From positions 1 to 64,000 of the forward strand of contig NZ_JBHOQR010000016.1 in the NCBI RefSeq assembly GCF_042408815.1: DNA of 64,000 nucleotides, given 5' to 3'. Source of the DNA: Thermoflexus sp042408815 (GTDB lineage Bacteria; Chloroflexota; Anaerolineae; Thermoflexales; Thermoflexaceae). The stretch's first letter is position 1; each line of letters starts with the position of its first letter. A model generated the notes under the pieces. The model saw nothing but the letters and a program-made list of their open reading frames with translations. It was not told where the DNA came from and ran no database searches. This document shows, piece by piece, positions 24,552-33,727 of this stretch. The translations under genes and the position numbers were made by a program.

Positions 24552-27317
24552 TTACGGTCGAACTTCGATCGCTCCCAGCGGGACCGCATCCAGCGGATAA
24601 CGCGCCCCCGAAGGATCCACGGCCCTCCAGCGCCCTTCCTCCGAGTACCAGCCTATGAAGATCCCATAGTGGCCAGGGGGAAGATCCTTCGGGATCTGCA
24701 GTCGATGGATATCCTCCACATATTCCCCCGGCTCCCAAGTCAAAATCGGTCGCTGGCCTCCCTGTGGCGGCGCATCCCCTGTCGTGAGAGGCGATTGGTC
24801 CGGTCGCCGGCTCAGATGGACAAAAACCACCCCGGGGCGCTCCGGCTGACGCCGCACGTGCCAGGCTAGACGGACTTCCACCATTTGACCTGGGGCAGCC
24901 TGCTCCGGGCGGATCTCATAACGATCCAGACAGATCCGATCCTCGAAACATGCGCGACCTTCTCGGCTCAGCGGGATCGGCTTGCGACGGGTCGGCCAAG
25001 GGGAGAGGTTCAGTGTGAAAACCGGATAACCCTGGCGATAAAAAGGCCACATGGTCTCCCAGGGGATCGGCTCCCCCCGCTCGTCATAGACAACCAGCCG
25101 GACCTGCCCGTAGCCCCGGAGGTCAGGCGGCAATGGCACAACGAGCGGTTGCGCGACGATCTGGCCAGCCTTCCACCGATCGGAGGGGAAGAACGCAGGG
25201 CCCAGCTCTCCCCGGAACAGGAGACGACGCGTGGCTCCTTGCTGCCAGAATAAAGCTATCGAACGCGCACCGGGAGAGTCGGCTTCGGCTCGCCAGAGCA
25301 GGTGAACAGGCACTCCAAGACCAGGGAAATATGGAGGATCCACCACCAGCCGGGCGGCAAGCAGCTGGACCCCGCCCATGGAGCGAACCCCAGGGGTCAT
25401 GAAATCCGGAGGATGGGTATAGCCTTCCAGAAAGAAAGATGGCGATTCCCACGCTGGTGCCCCATTCGCCGGGATGCGGCGATCGAGATCGAAGGCTTCC
25501 ACCCGCAACCGATAGATCCCCGGAGGAAGGCCGGGAGGCAATCGCATACGGACCTGCTGGCGAACCGGTTGGCCCTCCGGCCATCGGTCCGGCGGGAACG
25601 AAGGCCAGATCGGTTGAACTTCCCGAGCCCAGACCTCACCACCCCCATCCATAAGTCGAATGTCCAACCATAGATTCAGCGAGGAGAGCGATCCTTTCTC
25701 CCAGAAAAACCACCAGCGGAGCACAGGATATGCCAGCTCCGGCCCCTCTATCCATCGAAGGCGAAGATAAGATCCGATCTGAAGATCCACCGGGATCGCT
25801 TCCGGGGATGGCTGATGATCCCAGGCATAGAGCTCATAGACCAGCACACGAACCCATATATTCCGGCTGGGGAATACTTTTTGCATCAGATAGAGACCGT
25901 TCGCGCTCAACCAGTGGGGGAGAGCCTGATTGGGCCGGAGGAGATCTTCCTCAGAGAGGCCCGTGATCAACCAGATGCGCTCTGGACGCTGGGTGGAAGC
26001 TTCCAGCGCTTGAATCATCGCTTCCTGCTCTTCGCCCTCCCGACCGGTCAAAAGAAGAGGAGCAGAGCCATGATAGTAATACCTGGCCAGTGGGGTCAGT
26101 GTGAGATCTTGAAGAATCACCAGATCCTTGGCAGTGACCTCTCGGTTCGTCCAGGCCAGAGCACCCCGCCAGTCATCCTTGAGAGAATAGGGTTCACAAA
26201 AATAGAGCCCATCGCTCAGGAGCATGCCAGCGCAAACCAAGGCACTGATGGGGATCCCAACGTAAACACCGCGGCGGATCAGGAGAGCAAATCCCAGGGA
26301 TGCCAAGAGATAGGCCATCGGAGTGATGAGGAACAGATGGCGGATGTTTTGATAGAGGGGTTTTATATAAGAAAGCCCATAAAGAAGAACCGTGGGACCG
26401 AAGAAAGAGAACAAAAACAGGAAACCAACAGATCGTTTGTGACGCAGGAGATGCCATCCCCCTATCCCCATCGCTCCCACCCATGCCCACTGGATAGGCC
26501 ACAACTCGGGGTTCCGATAAGGAAAAGAGGTTCCAAAGGCAGGCGCTCGGAGTATGTCGATCAGAAGGCCTGGGAAAGGGATGAAGTGGTAATCCCGTTC
26601 TGGACCACTGAGCAGCCTTTGATAGAGAAAGGGCAGAAAAAGTCCCAATATAGCAAAAGCAGGAAGCGATAGGAGTGCCATACGGCGCTGGCTACGTTGA
26701 GGCTGAAAGAGAGCCCAAAGCCAGAGCGAAAAGATCAACAGGATAGCAGTATAATGCGTTAACAGCATAGAAACCATCGCAGCGATCATGACAAACCGGG
26801 AAGAAGTTCGCGAGGAATTCCTGGAAAAGGAAAGCCAGAGCCGGAAAAGGAACAGGCTCTCCAGGGCCAGAAGCGTATACATCCGGGCCTCCTGGCCATA
26901 CCATAAATAGAGGGGTGAGACGGCCAGGAGAAGGGCGCTGATCCAGGCCGCGGCCGGCTCCCCAAGCTGTTTCCAGATCGTCCAGGCGAGGGGGATGATG
27001 AGGATCGAAGCCCACACGGATGGGAACCGAAGAGCGAACTCCGTATCGCCAGCCAGCGCCATCCAAACTTTCAGCACAACGAAGTAAAGAGGGGGGTGAT
27101 TGTCTATGGTCAGAATAGGTCGAAGGCCCTGCAGGACAATCTGCCCACGGAGGAGCTCCGCCCATGGGGCCTGCGCTCGATAGAGTGTCAGGCCCTCATC
27201 GTTCCAGAGAGAAGGCTCGCCTAGTCGATAGAGCCGGAGGCCAAAGGCGAAAAGGATCATGACCCCCAGCCCAGCCCGTATATTCCATCTGGCGCTTTGG
27301 CTTGGAAGGCTCAACAT
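24552..27317 (-). CDS. GT-C-fold membrane glycosyltransferase (GT39/83-like) with three C-terminal beta-sandwich modules
   Basis: 921 residues. The N-terminal half has ten or more hydrophobic segments and the hallmarks of polyprenyl-phosphate-sugar transferases: SLWNDEGLTLYRA (catalytic acidic loop), NHPPLYFVVLKVW and YGQEARMYTL. From about residue 500 come three repeated beta-sandwich-like modules ending in LPPGIYRLRVEAF, an intermediate copy, and LPPGHYGIFIGWY. The last also has 'WEPGEYVEDIHRLQIP' and closely matches the modules of the GT-C protein at 5418-7622. Base composition dips slightly (more AT) in the membrane half. Acceptor unknown; it lies 25 bases after the SIS-domain gene. Confidence 0.82.
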   Translation of the reverse strand: MLSLPSQSARWNIRAGLGVMILFAFGLRLYRLGEPSLWNDEGLTLYRAQAPWAELLRGQIVLQGLRPILTIDNHPPLYFVVLKVWMALAGDTEFALRFPSVWASILIIPLAWTIWKQLGEPAAAWISALLLAVSPLYLWYGQEARMYTLLALESLFLFRLWLSFSRNSSRTSSRFVMIAAMVSMLLTHYTAILLIFSLWLWALFQPQRSQRRMALLSLPAFAILGLFLPFLYQRLLSGPERDYHFIPFPGLLIDILRAPAFGTSFPYRNPELWPIQWAWVGAMGIGGWHLLRHKRSVGFLFLFSFFGPTVLLYGLSYIKPLYQNIRHLFLITPMAYLLASLGFALLIRRGVYVGIPISALVCAGMLLSDGLYFCEPYSLKDDWRGALAWTNREVTAKDLVILQDLTLTPLARYYYHGSAPLLLTGREGEEQEAMIQALEASTQRPERIWLITGLSEEDLLRPNQALPHWLSANGLYLMQKVFPSRNIWVRVLVYELYAWDHQPSPEAIPVDLQIGSYLRLRWIEGPELAYPVLRWWFFWEKGSLSSLNLWLDIRLMDGGGEVWAREVQPIWPSFPPDRWPEGQPVRQQVRMRLPPGLPPGIYRLRVEAFDLDRRIPANGAPAWESPSFFLEGYTHPPDFMTPGVRSMGGVQLLAARLVVDPPYFPGLGVPVHLLWRAEADSPGARSIALFWQQGATRRLLFRGELGPAFFPSDRWKAGQIVAQPLVVPLPPDLRGYGQVRLVVYDERGEPIPWETMWPFYRQGYPVFTLNLSPWPTRRKPIPLSREGRACFEDRICLDRYEIRPEQAAPGQMVEVRLAWHVRRQPERPGVVFVHLSRRPDQSPLTTGDAPPQGGQRPILTWEPGEYVEDIHRLQIPKDLPPGHYGIFIGWYSEEGRWRAVDPSGARYPLDAVPLGAIEVRP

Positions 27318-27342
27318 GGGTGGACCATGAGACCAAACCGGA

Positions 27343-28050
27343 CTAAATCAGGAACAGCACCCGCCCCCGGTAACGGGCGCGCAGCTCCTGATTATGGGCG
27401 TCCGATCCCTCCAGGTTGCCGGAACGGAACAATGGGGGGCGGATCCCCTGCTCGATCAGCCGGGAGGCTGCCTCCGCGATCACCGCCTGAAGCAGGGCGG
27501 CGCCGACCACGGTGGAGGTGGGTCCTACATAAAGCTCCCCATCCAGGCGGATGGCCCCATCGCCCGGAGGGCCCATGGTATCCAGGACCACATCCGCGAG
27601 CTCGAAAAGACGTTTGCCCGAGGAATGGCGGGAGGGAATGGAGCGACTGAAGGTTACAGCGGTCACGGCGATCACCGGAAGGCCATGCTGTTTGCCGTAA
27701 AGGGCGACCTCAATGGGGGCCGGATTGCGGCCCGAATGGGAGATCACAATCAGCACATCTCCCGGATGAAAGGCGTGGGCGGCCAGAAGAACAGAGGCGA
27801 ACCCCTCCAGGCGCTCGGCCCGCCCGAAAAGCGGATCAAATAGGGGATTCACACCCGCCAGCCCTCCGGCGCGACCGACGATATCCAGAGCCACCAGCTG
27901 CGAGTGTCCACTCCCAAACACATGGACGATCCGATCCCTGGCCACGGCCTCGGCAATCAGATGGGCCGCCGCAGGGATCGTGTCCCGATTCGCTTCGAAG
28001 GCGCGCTGCAGCTGATCCAGAACCACCTCACGATAGCGGGTCCAGCTCAT
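27343..28050 (-). CDS. SIS-domain phosphosugar-binding protein (UPF0309-like)
   Basis: 235 residues with one SIS (sugar isomerase) domain: VHVFGSGHSQLVALDIV, then DVLIVISHSGRNPAPIEVA, the phosphate-binding Ser/Thr loops. The C terminus (VVGAALLQAVIAEAASRLIEQG) is typical of UPF0309/'sugar isomerase domain' proteins linked to amino-sugar use. The exact substrate is unknown. It is the first gene of a probable two-gene unit with the glycosyltransferase. A TACAAT box at 28086-28091 could be its -10. Confidence 0.82.
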   Translation of the reverse strand: MSWTRYREVVLDQLQRAFEANRDTIPAAAHLIAEAVARDRIVHVFGSGHSQLVALDIVGRAGGLAGVNPLFDPLFGRAERLEGFASVLLAAHAFHPGDVLIVISHSGRNPAPIEVALYGKQHGLPVIAVTAVTFSRSIPSRHSSGKRLFELADVVLDTMGPPGDGAIRLDGELYVGPTSTVVGAALLQAVIAEAASRLIEQGIRPPLFRSGNLEGSDAHNQELRARYRGRVLFLI

Positions 28051-28261
28051 GGTTTCTTCCCCTGAGCGAAAAGCTCATCCAATACATTGTAGTCATTTCC
28101 GGGACAGCGCCCATGACCAGGCAACCCATGATCGCCGTGAGTCCGGATGGAATTGGCCCCGTTCGGCTCCCATCCCTGTATGATCTATAACTGGAGAAGG
28201 GAGGGGCATCTTCGGGGTTCCGCGCGATCTCGAAAACCCCATGGACATGGAGGCAACCGGG

Positions 28262-28696
28262 ATGATCCCTTACCGAGGACCGATCCCCGAGTCGATACGG
28301 GCTTTGCTGCGCGAGCTTGCAGACCCCTGGCTTTCCGAGATGGATTGGGAACACGCATGCCTGCATGTTGGGACTCCGCTCTCCCGGCTGATCCTGCGGC
28401 TGATGCCGGATCCGATTCCCGGGGTCAATCCGGCAGCTGTGACCCTCGGACGACACATTTTTATGGATCCGGATTACGGGCCGCTGGATCAGCTGCCGGG
28501 ATTCCTCCTCCTGGTCCACGAGCTGGTCCATATCCGCCAGTGGCGGGAGAAGGGCCTCCTGGGGTTTCTGCTGGCCTACCTGAAGGATTACCTCAACCAG
28601 CCGCAACGCTATCGGGGGGTCCGCTTGGAGCATGAGGCCGCTCAGGTAGCCGCCGCGGTGGAGGAGCGCTGGCATGCACACCATTCCCCCGTGTAA
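28262..28696 (+). CDS. short zincin-like protein (HELVH), DUF4157-like
   Basis: 144 residues. LLLVHELVHIRQW carries the HExxH zinc motif, and a downstream LEHEA could give the third ligand, as in small DUF4157-type metalloprotease-like domains. No signal peptide or membrane segment is visible. ATG at 28262 has GGAGG eight bases upstream; an in-frame ATG at 28241 lacks one. Proteolytic activity is unproven. It stands alone between divergent and tandem neighbours. Confidence 0.65.
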   Translation: MIPYRGPIPESIRALLRELADPWLSEMDWEHACLHVGTPLSRLILRLMPDPIPGVNPAAVTLGRHIFMDPDYGPLDQLPGFLLLVHELVHIRQWREKGLLGFLLAYLKDYLNQPQRYRGVRLEHEAAQVAAAVEERWHAHHSPV

Positions 28697-28804
28697 GCTT
28701 GAAGCATCAGCAGGCGCACAGCGGCTTCCTTCAGATGGGAGGGCTATCGGGCCTTCCGGATCTGAAAGGTTCGATCCCCGAAAGCCTTGAAACAGGAGGT
28801 TTCC

Positions 28805-29944
28805 ATGCGACGGGTGTTGATCCTGGGTGGCGGCTTCGGGGGAGTGGCGACGGCTTATTCGCTCCGTCAACGGCTCCCCCCGGAGGATGAGATCCTTTTG
28901 ATCGAGCGACGTCCATATTTCATGATGGGCCTGCGCAAGACATGGGCCCTGATCGGCCGGGGCACCCTCGAGGAAGGGCGCCGACCCTTGAAGGCGCTGG
29001 AGCGCCTGGGGATCCGCGTCCTGCAGGCCACGATCCACGCTATCGACCCGGCCAATCGGGCCGTGGAAGCGGACGGCCAGCGCCTGGAAGGGGACGCGAT
29101 GGTAATCGCGCTGGGCGCCGAACTGGATCCAGACGCCATCCCCGGCTTCCGGGAGCACGCGATCAATGTATACGATCCCCAGGAGATCCCCCGGGCGGCG
29201 GAGGCGGTGCGGGCGTTCCAGGGCGGGCAGGTCGTGATCGGGATTTTCGGCGCTCCGTACAAGTGCCCGCCCGCGCCCTACGAGATGGCCTTCCTATTGA
29301 AGGACTTCTTCGAGGCGCGGGGCATCCGGGCCCATCTGTCGGTGTTCACCCCCCAGCCGATGTCCCTCCCTGTTCTGGGTGCAGCCGGCTGCTCCGTTCT
29401 GGAGGGCCGCCTCGCGGAGCATGGGATCGAGTTCTCCCCCAACCAAAAGGCCACAGCCGTGGAAGCGGGAGCGGTGCGCTTCGGCGAGCGGCGACGGCCC
29501 TTTGATCTGCTTCTGGGAGTGCCCCCCCACCGCTGTCCGGAAGTGGTGGTTCGCAGCGGCCTCACCGATGGCGGAGCATGGGTGCGGGTGAATCCGCGGA
29601 CGCTGGAAACCCGATTCCCGGGCGTTTACGCCATCGGCGACATCACGGAGATCCTCCTTCCGAACGGCATGCCCCTGCCTAAAGCGGGGGTCTTCGCGGA
29701 GGCGGAAGGCCAGGTGGTCGCGGAGCGGATCGCAGCGGTGTTCGCAGGTCGGGAGTCGGAGACCGCCTTCACGGGAGAAGGATTCTGTTACCTGGAGATG
29801 GGGCGAGGTGAGGCGATGCTGGTGCGCGGGCGCTTCCTCACGGATCCGGCCCCCGAGATCGAGCTCACCGAACCTTCCCCCCGCTACCTGGAGGAAAAAC
29901 GGGCCTTCGAGGCGGAGCGGCTCCGGGCCTGGTTCGGGGAATAG
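28805..29944 (+). CDS. NAD(P)/FAD-dependent oxidoreductase, sulfide:quinone oxidoreductase-like
   Basis: 379 residues with a two-dinucleotide-binding-domain flavoprotein fold: RRVLILGGGFGGVATAY (FAD), IALGAELDPDAIPG, and the second FAD contact GVYAIGDITEI. A cysteine sits in YKCPPAPYE (C154) and another near the end (GFCYLEMG), in positions used by sulfide:quinone oxidoreductases and flavocytochrome c-type enzymes. A peripheral membrane role in sulfide oxidation is likely but not certain; an NDH-2-type activity is the alternative. ATG at 28805 follows AGGAGG well; a longer frame from 28787 does not. Confidence 0.8.
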   Translation: MRRVLILGGGFGGVATAYSLRQRLPPEDEILLIERRPYFMMGLRKTWALIGRGTLEEGRRPLKALERLGIRVLQATIHAIDPANRAVEADGQRLEGDAMVIALGAELDPDAIPGFREHAINVYDPQEIPRAAEAVRAFQGGQVVIGIFGAPYKCPPAPYEMAFLLKDFFEARGIRAHLSVFTPQPMSLPVLGAAGCSVLEGRLAEHGIEFSPNQKATAVEAGAVRFGERRRPFDLLLGVPPHRCPEVVVRSGLTDGGAWVRVNPRTLETRFPGVYAIGDITEILLPNGMPLPKAGVFAEAEGQVVAERIAAVFAGRESETAFTGEGFCYLEMGRGEAMLVRGRFLTDPAPEIELTEPSPRYLEEKRAFEAERLRAWFGE

Positions 29945-30020
29945 AAGCGCTCCCTCGCGGTCGCCTGGCGGGATGTTCCCCCGAGGGTGAGGAGGCGCAC
30001 GAGCCGCCCTGGATGACCCG

Positions 30021-30059
30021 CCCTTTTTCCCTGTGGCGCTCCGAGCCACAGGGAAAGGG
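30021..30059. terminator. long hairpin downstream of the SQR-like gene
   Basis: A near-perfect stem of about 15 bp (30021-30037 with 30045-30059, two unpaired T's) and a 7-base loop in the spacer before nth. There is no T tract after the stem on the plus strand, so it may act as an RNA 3' stabiliser or partial terminator. Confidence 0.45.
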
Positions 30060-30136
30060 AGGGGATCATCCCGCCTCCCCGATTGTGGTCCCGCGGTGTA
30101 AGCGATGAAAACCATCAAGCAGCAGAACCGGCGAAT

Positions 30137-30913
30137 ATGGATCGACCCCGTGCAACCCTGAGGCGGAAGGCGGGAAAAATCGACCGAGCGCTGGAGGCCT
30201 ATTACGGGATCCCGGCCCGCTGGCGGCTGGATCCCCTCTCGGAATTGATCCTAACTGTCCTCTCCCAGAACACCAGCGACATCAACAGCTGGCGGGCTTT
30301 CGAGCGGTTGCGCGAACGGTTTCCCACATGGGAGGCGGTGCGGGATGCCCCTGTGGAGGCCGTGCGGGAGGCCATCCGGCCCGCCGGGCTTTCTGCCCAG
30401 AAAGCGCCCCGTATCCAGCGGATCCTGCGGCAGATCACCGAGGAGCGCGGGGAGCTGTCCCTCGACTTCCTGGCGGAATGGCCGGTGGAGGAAGCCAAAG
30501 CATGGCTGCGGAGGCTGGATGGAGTGGGGCCAAAGACGGCGGCCATTGTGCTCCTGTTTTCGCTGGATAAGCCCGCGTTCCCAGTGGATACGCACGTTCA
30601 CCGTGTGGGAACCCGTCTGGGCCTGATCCCCGAGGGGATGTCCGCGGAGAAAGCCCATGACTGGATGGAAGCGCTCGTTCCACCGGAACGTTACCTCCCC
30701 TTCCACTTGCTCCTGATCCGCCACGGCCGGGAGATCTGCAAGGCCCAGCGACCGCGTTGCGAACTCTGCCCAGTGCAGCGCCAGTGCGATTTCTATCGAA
30801 GGCGCCGATGGCAAGCGGATTCCAAGGTCATAACCGGACAACACGCTACGAAGGGGGTCGTGTCGGATCCGGAAGGATCTGCAGATTTGCAAACCCAGCC
30901 AGGAGCCGCTTAA
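30137..30913 (+). CDS. nth: endonuclease III, DNA glycosylase/AP lyase
   Basis: Base-excision repair enzyme for oxidised pyrimidines. 258 residues. The helix-hairpin-helix LDGVGPKTAA includes the catalytic lysine; FPVDTHVHRV holds the catalytic aspartate; the [4Fe-4S] loop is C-x6-C-x2-C-x5-C (CKAQRPRCELCPVQRQC). Roughly 35 residues after the iron-sulfur loop are non-conserved and overlap the 3' end of uvrD on the other strand. The start at 30137 has no good ribosome site; a longer frame from 30083 looks unlikely. Confidence 0.92.
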   Translation: MDRPRATLRRKAGKIDRALEAYYGIPARWRLDPLSELILTVLSQNTSDINSWRAFERLRERFPTWEAVRDAPVEAVREAIRPAGLSAQKAPRIQRILRQITEERGELSLDFLAEWPVEEAKAWLRRLDGVGPKTAAIVLLFSLDKPAFPVDTHVHRVGTRLGLIPEGMSAEKAHDWMEALVPPERYLPFHLLLIRHGREICKAQRPRCELCPVQRQCDFYRRRRWQADSKVITGQHATKGVVSDPEGSADLQTQPGAA

Positions 30914-33080
30914 GCCCAACTTCCTCGAACATCACCACCACCTCTTCGTCCGGGCCAGCCCGCCGGCTCTCCAGGACCAGCCCTTCCCCAAACTGAGGAT
31001 GACGAACCCGCATGCCCGGGCGGAAACGCAGGCTGGAGGGAGAGGCCACCGGGGTTTCCTGTAAATGTAAAGCGGCTACTTGACGATCCGGTCGGGATCG
31101 GGGGATCGCCCCCGTCAGCAACTCCTTGGGGATCTCCCGGAGGAACCGCGAGGGCGTGCGGATCTCATCATACCGACGGAAGGCATAGGTCAGAAACAGG
31201 AGATCTTTGGCTCGCGTCATCCCCACGTAGAACAGGCGCCGCTCCTCCTCCAGAGCGTCCGGCTTATCGAGCGAACGGCTGTGGGGAAGCAATCCCTCCT
31301 CCAGGCCGGTGATAAACACCGCCTGGAATTCCAGTCCCTTGGCGGCATGGAGTGTTAACAGGATCGGCGCATCCACCTCCCACGGGGAGGGCAGGGGGGT
31401 ATCCACATCGGAGATCAGGGCGGCCTCGCTGAGGAAGGCTGCCAGAGGATCCTCGAAAGCGCCCGGTTGATAGGGGGTGGCGACCCGCAGCAGCTCCATC
31501 ACGTTATCCCAGCGCCGTCCTCCGATCTCCTGCTCCTGATCCTCCAGGCTCTCCAGATATTCCGCGTAGCCGATCTCCTCGATGATGCGCCGCAATAACT
31601 CGGCCACGCCCATGCCCTCGCGGGCCGCCTGCCAGGCCCGGATCCGCTCGCTGAGATCGGCGAGGGCATGGCGGATTTTCTGGGAAAGGGATATCCCACC
31701 CTTCCCCCAATCCGGGGGAGGAAACGGGGAGGAGGAGCCCGTGGCCTGTTCGATGGCTGTGAACAGGGAGACGTTCTGACGCTGGGCCAGCGCCGTCAAT
31801 TTGGAGAGCGTCGCCGGTCCGATCCCCCGTGGGGGCACGTTCAGGATACGGATCAGGCTGATATCGTCATGGGGGTTCAGAACGAGGCGGAGGTAAGCCA
31901 GAAGATCCTTGATCTCGCGGCGCTGATAGAAGCGAACACCGCCCACCAGCCGGTAGGGCAGACCGGCCCGGATGAAGGCTTCCTCCAGCGCCCGGGATTG
32001 CGCGTTGGTCCGATACATCACGGCGATCTCTTGAGGCCGAACTCCACGGGTTTCGATCAGCTCCTGGATATGGCGGACTACAAAGGCGGCCTCGTCTTCT
32101 TCGTCGAACGCTTCATAGACCGTAATCGGGGAACCAGGCCCGCGGGCGGCGACCAGGCGCTTTTCGTTATACCGCTCCCGGTTGAAACGGATGACGGACT
32201 GAGCCGCCTCCAAGATGGTCCGGGTGGACCGATAATTCTCTTCAAGGATGATGATGCGGGCCTCGGGGAAATGCTCCCGAAAGCGGATGACATTTCGGAA
32301 ATCCGCCCCGCGCCAGCCGTAGATGCTCTGATCCTCATCCCCCACGCAGAACAGATTGCGGTGCCGGGAGGCCAGCAGCCGCAACAAGAAAACCTGCACG
32401 GTGTTCGTATCCTGGAACTCGTCCACCAGGATATGGCGGTAGCGTTCCTGATAGCGGGCCAGGGCCTCGGGGTGGTTTTCAAACAGATCGACCGCCCGCA
32501 GCAAGAGATCATCGAAGTCCAGAGCATCGGCGGCTCGCAGGCGCTCCTCATAACGGCTGTAAACACGAGCGACGATCTCATCGAAGTAGGTTTGAATGGG
32601 GTAGTCATCTGGGCGGATGAACTCGTTCTTGGCCCGGGAGATGGCTGCCCGCAGCGCCCCGGGCCGGTAGCGCTTTTCATCCAGGCGGAGATCCCGCAGC
32701 GCCTGACGGACGGCTTCCAGCTGGTCTTCCTCGTCGTAAATCACAAATTGAGGGTTCAGGCCCAGGAGCGAGGCTTCCCGGCGCAGGAAGCGGGCACAGA
32801 TGGCGTGGAAAGTCCCCAGGGTGAGCTCGGCGGCCCGCTCGCCGAACAGGGCCTCCAGGCGGGCTCGCATTTCTTCCGCCGCTTTATTGGTGAAGGTGAC
32901 GGCCAGGATGTGGAAGGGAGAGACACGCCGAACCGTGAGTAAATAGGCGATCCGATAGGTCAACACCCGAGTCTTCCCACTGCCCGGCCCGGCCAGCACC
33001 AGCATCGGTCCGTCCGGCGCCGTGACGGCTTCCTGCTGGCTGGGGCTCAGTTCCCTGAGAAAGGAAGGAAGGTGGCGCAT
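30846..33080 (-). CDS. uvrD: UvrD/PcrA-type 3'-5' DNA helicase
   Basis: Superfamily 1A helicase for nucleotide-excision and mismatch repair and replication restart. 744 residues with all motifs: GPGSGKTRVLTYR (I), VDEFQDTN (II), GDEDQSIYGWRGAD (III), LEENYRST (IV), TLHAAKGLEFQAVF (V) and EERRLFYVGMTRA (VI). The C terminus carries a Tudor-like RPGMRVRHPQFGEGLV patch that binds RNA polymerase in relatives. Its last 68 bases overlap nth tail to tail. Confidence 0.95.
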   Translation of the reverse strand: MRHLPSFLRELSPSQQEAVTAPDGPMLVLAGPGSGKTRVLTYRIAYLLTVRRVSPFHILAVTFTNKAAEEMRARLEALFGERAAELTLGTFHAICARFLRREASLLGLNPQFVIYDEEDQLEAVRQALRDLRLDEKRYRPGALRAAISRAKNEFIRPDDYPIQTYFDEIVARVYSRYEERLRAADALDFDDLLLRAVDLFENHPEALARYQERYRHILVDEFQDTNTVQVFLLRLLASRHRNLFCVGDEDQSIYGWRGADFRNVIRFREHFPEARIIILEENYRSTRTILEAAQSVIRFNRERYNEKRLVAARGPGSPITVYEAFDEEDEAAFVVRHIQELIETRGVRPQEIAVMYRTNAQSRALEEAFIRAGLPYRLVGGVRFYQRREIKDLLAYLRLVLNPHDDISLIRILNVPPRGIGPATLSKLTALAQRQNVSLFTAIEQATGSSSPFPPPDWGKGGISLSQKIRHALADLSERIRAWQAAREGMGVAELLRRIIEEIGYAEYLESLEDQEQEIGGRRWDNVMELLRVATPYQPGAFEDPLAAFLSEAALISDVDTPLPSPWEVDAPILLTLHAAKGLEFQAVFITGLEEGLLPHSRSLDKPDALEEERRLFYVGMTRAKDLLFLTYAFRRYDEIRTPSRFLREIPKELLTGAIPRSRPDRQVAALHLQETPVASPSSLRFRPGMRVRHPQFGEGLVLESRRAGPDEEVVVMFEEVGLKRLLAGFANLQILPDPTRPPS

Positions 33081-33155
33081 AGGCGCTCCGATGGGGTGGT
33101 CTTCCAGAACGGGATCTTCTTTCTTCAGGGAGAAGCCGCGGACTTCCCTCGAATG

Positions 33156-33656
33156 CTATCGGGTGGAAAAACTTCGAGCGGATCCACGCCTTATGCCCTC
33201 TATGGGGGAAGTGGGAGGGTCATGGGCGCCGGCTCGTTCCCAGGCGAGAATCGGCTCCAGCGTCTGGATCCAGAGCGTTAGGCGCCGGGCGAAGCGCTCC
33301 ATGCTTTCCTCATCCAGCGACGGAAGCGGATGGGTCTCAAACACCTTGGCCCATCCGCGATCCCACCACTCAGCCTCCACGTAAGGTCCTAGACGATCCC
33401 GGATCTCCCAGATGTGGCGGCTCACCCGCTCTAGGGCGTCCCGATTCCGCTCCGGGTCCCGGCTCTCAAAATGCAGGCCGATCTCGATGCGCCCCCGTCG
33501 TTCCCCCAGGTGCCACACCTCGTAGTGAAACGCCGGATCGCGATAGTAGACCTGCACCAGCCATGGCCGGGCGGACCATCGGAACCCCCGGAGGTCCGGT
33601 GGAAGGAGCGGCTGAAGTCGTTTGGGAAGCTCCTCCATCCATTCGCGTAACCGCAC
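33156..33656 (-). CDS. conserved-looking hypothetical protein
   Basis: About 166 residues, soluble, rich in Trp, Arg and Glu (PDLRGFRWSARPWLVQVYY, YEVWHLGERRGRIEIGLHF). The beta-strand pattern of the middle suggests a compact alpha/beta domain; no family recognised. GTG at 33656 has GGAGG six bases upstream and is preferred over the GTG at 33662. It lies between uvrD and the MFS gene on the same strand. Confidence 0.65.
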   Translation of the reverse strand: MRLREWMEELPKRLQPLLPPDLRGFRWSARPWLVQVYYRDPAFHYEVWHLGERRGRIEIGLHFESRDPERNRDALERVSRHIWEIRDRLGPYVEAEWWDRGWAKVFETHPLPSLDEESMERFARRLTLWIQTLEPILAWERAGAHDPPTSPIEGIRRGSARSFSTR

Positions 33657-33727
33657 GGGCACCTCCGCATTCTACTGGACTCTGGACCCAGGGAGGCCTT
33701 GGCTCCCCCCGCGCTCGTATCAAAGGC

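Noticed and set aside
28028..29158. A 376-codon open frame antisense to the SQR-like gene and the HExxH gene
   Set aside because: Low-complexity His/Gln/Gly/Arg-rich product with no family features; the opposite strand has a well-conserved flavoprotein with a good ribosome site. It is a G+C shadow, as are similar frames at 31668-32942, 3765-4880 and 22528-23889.
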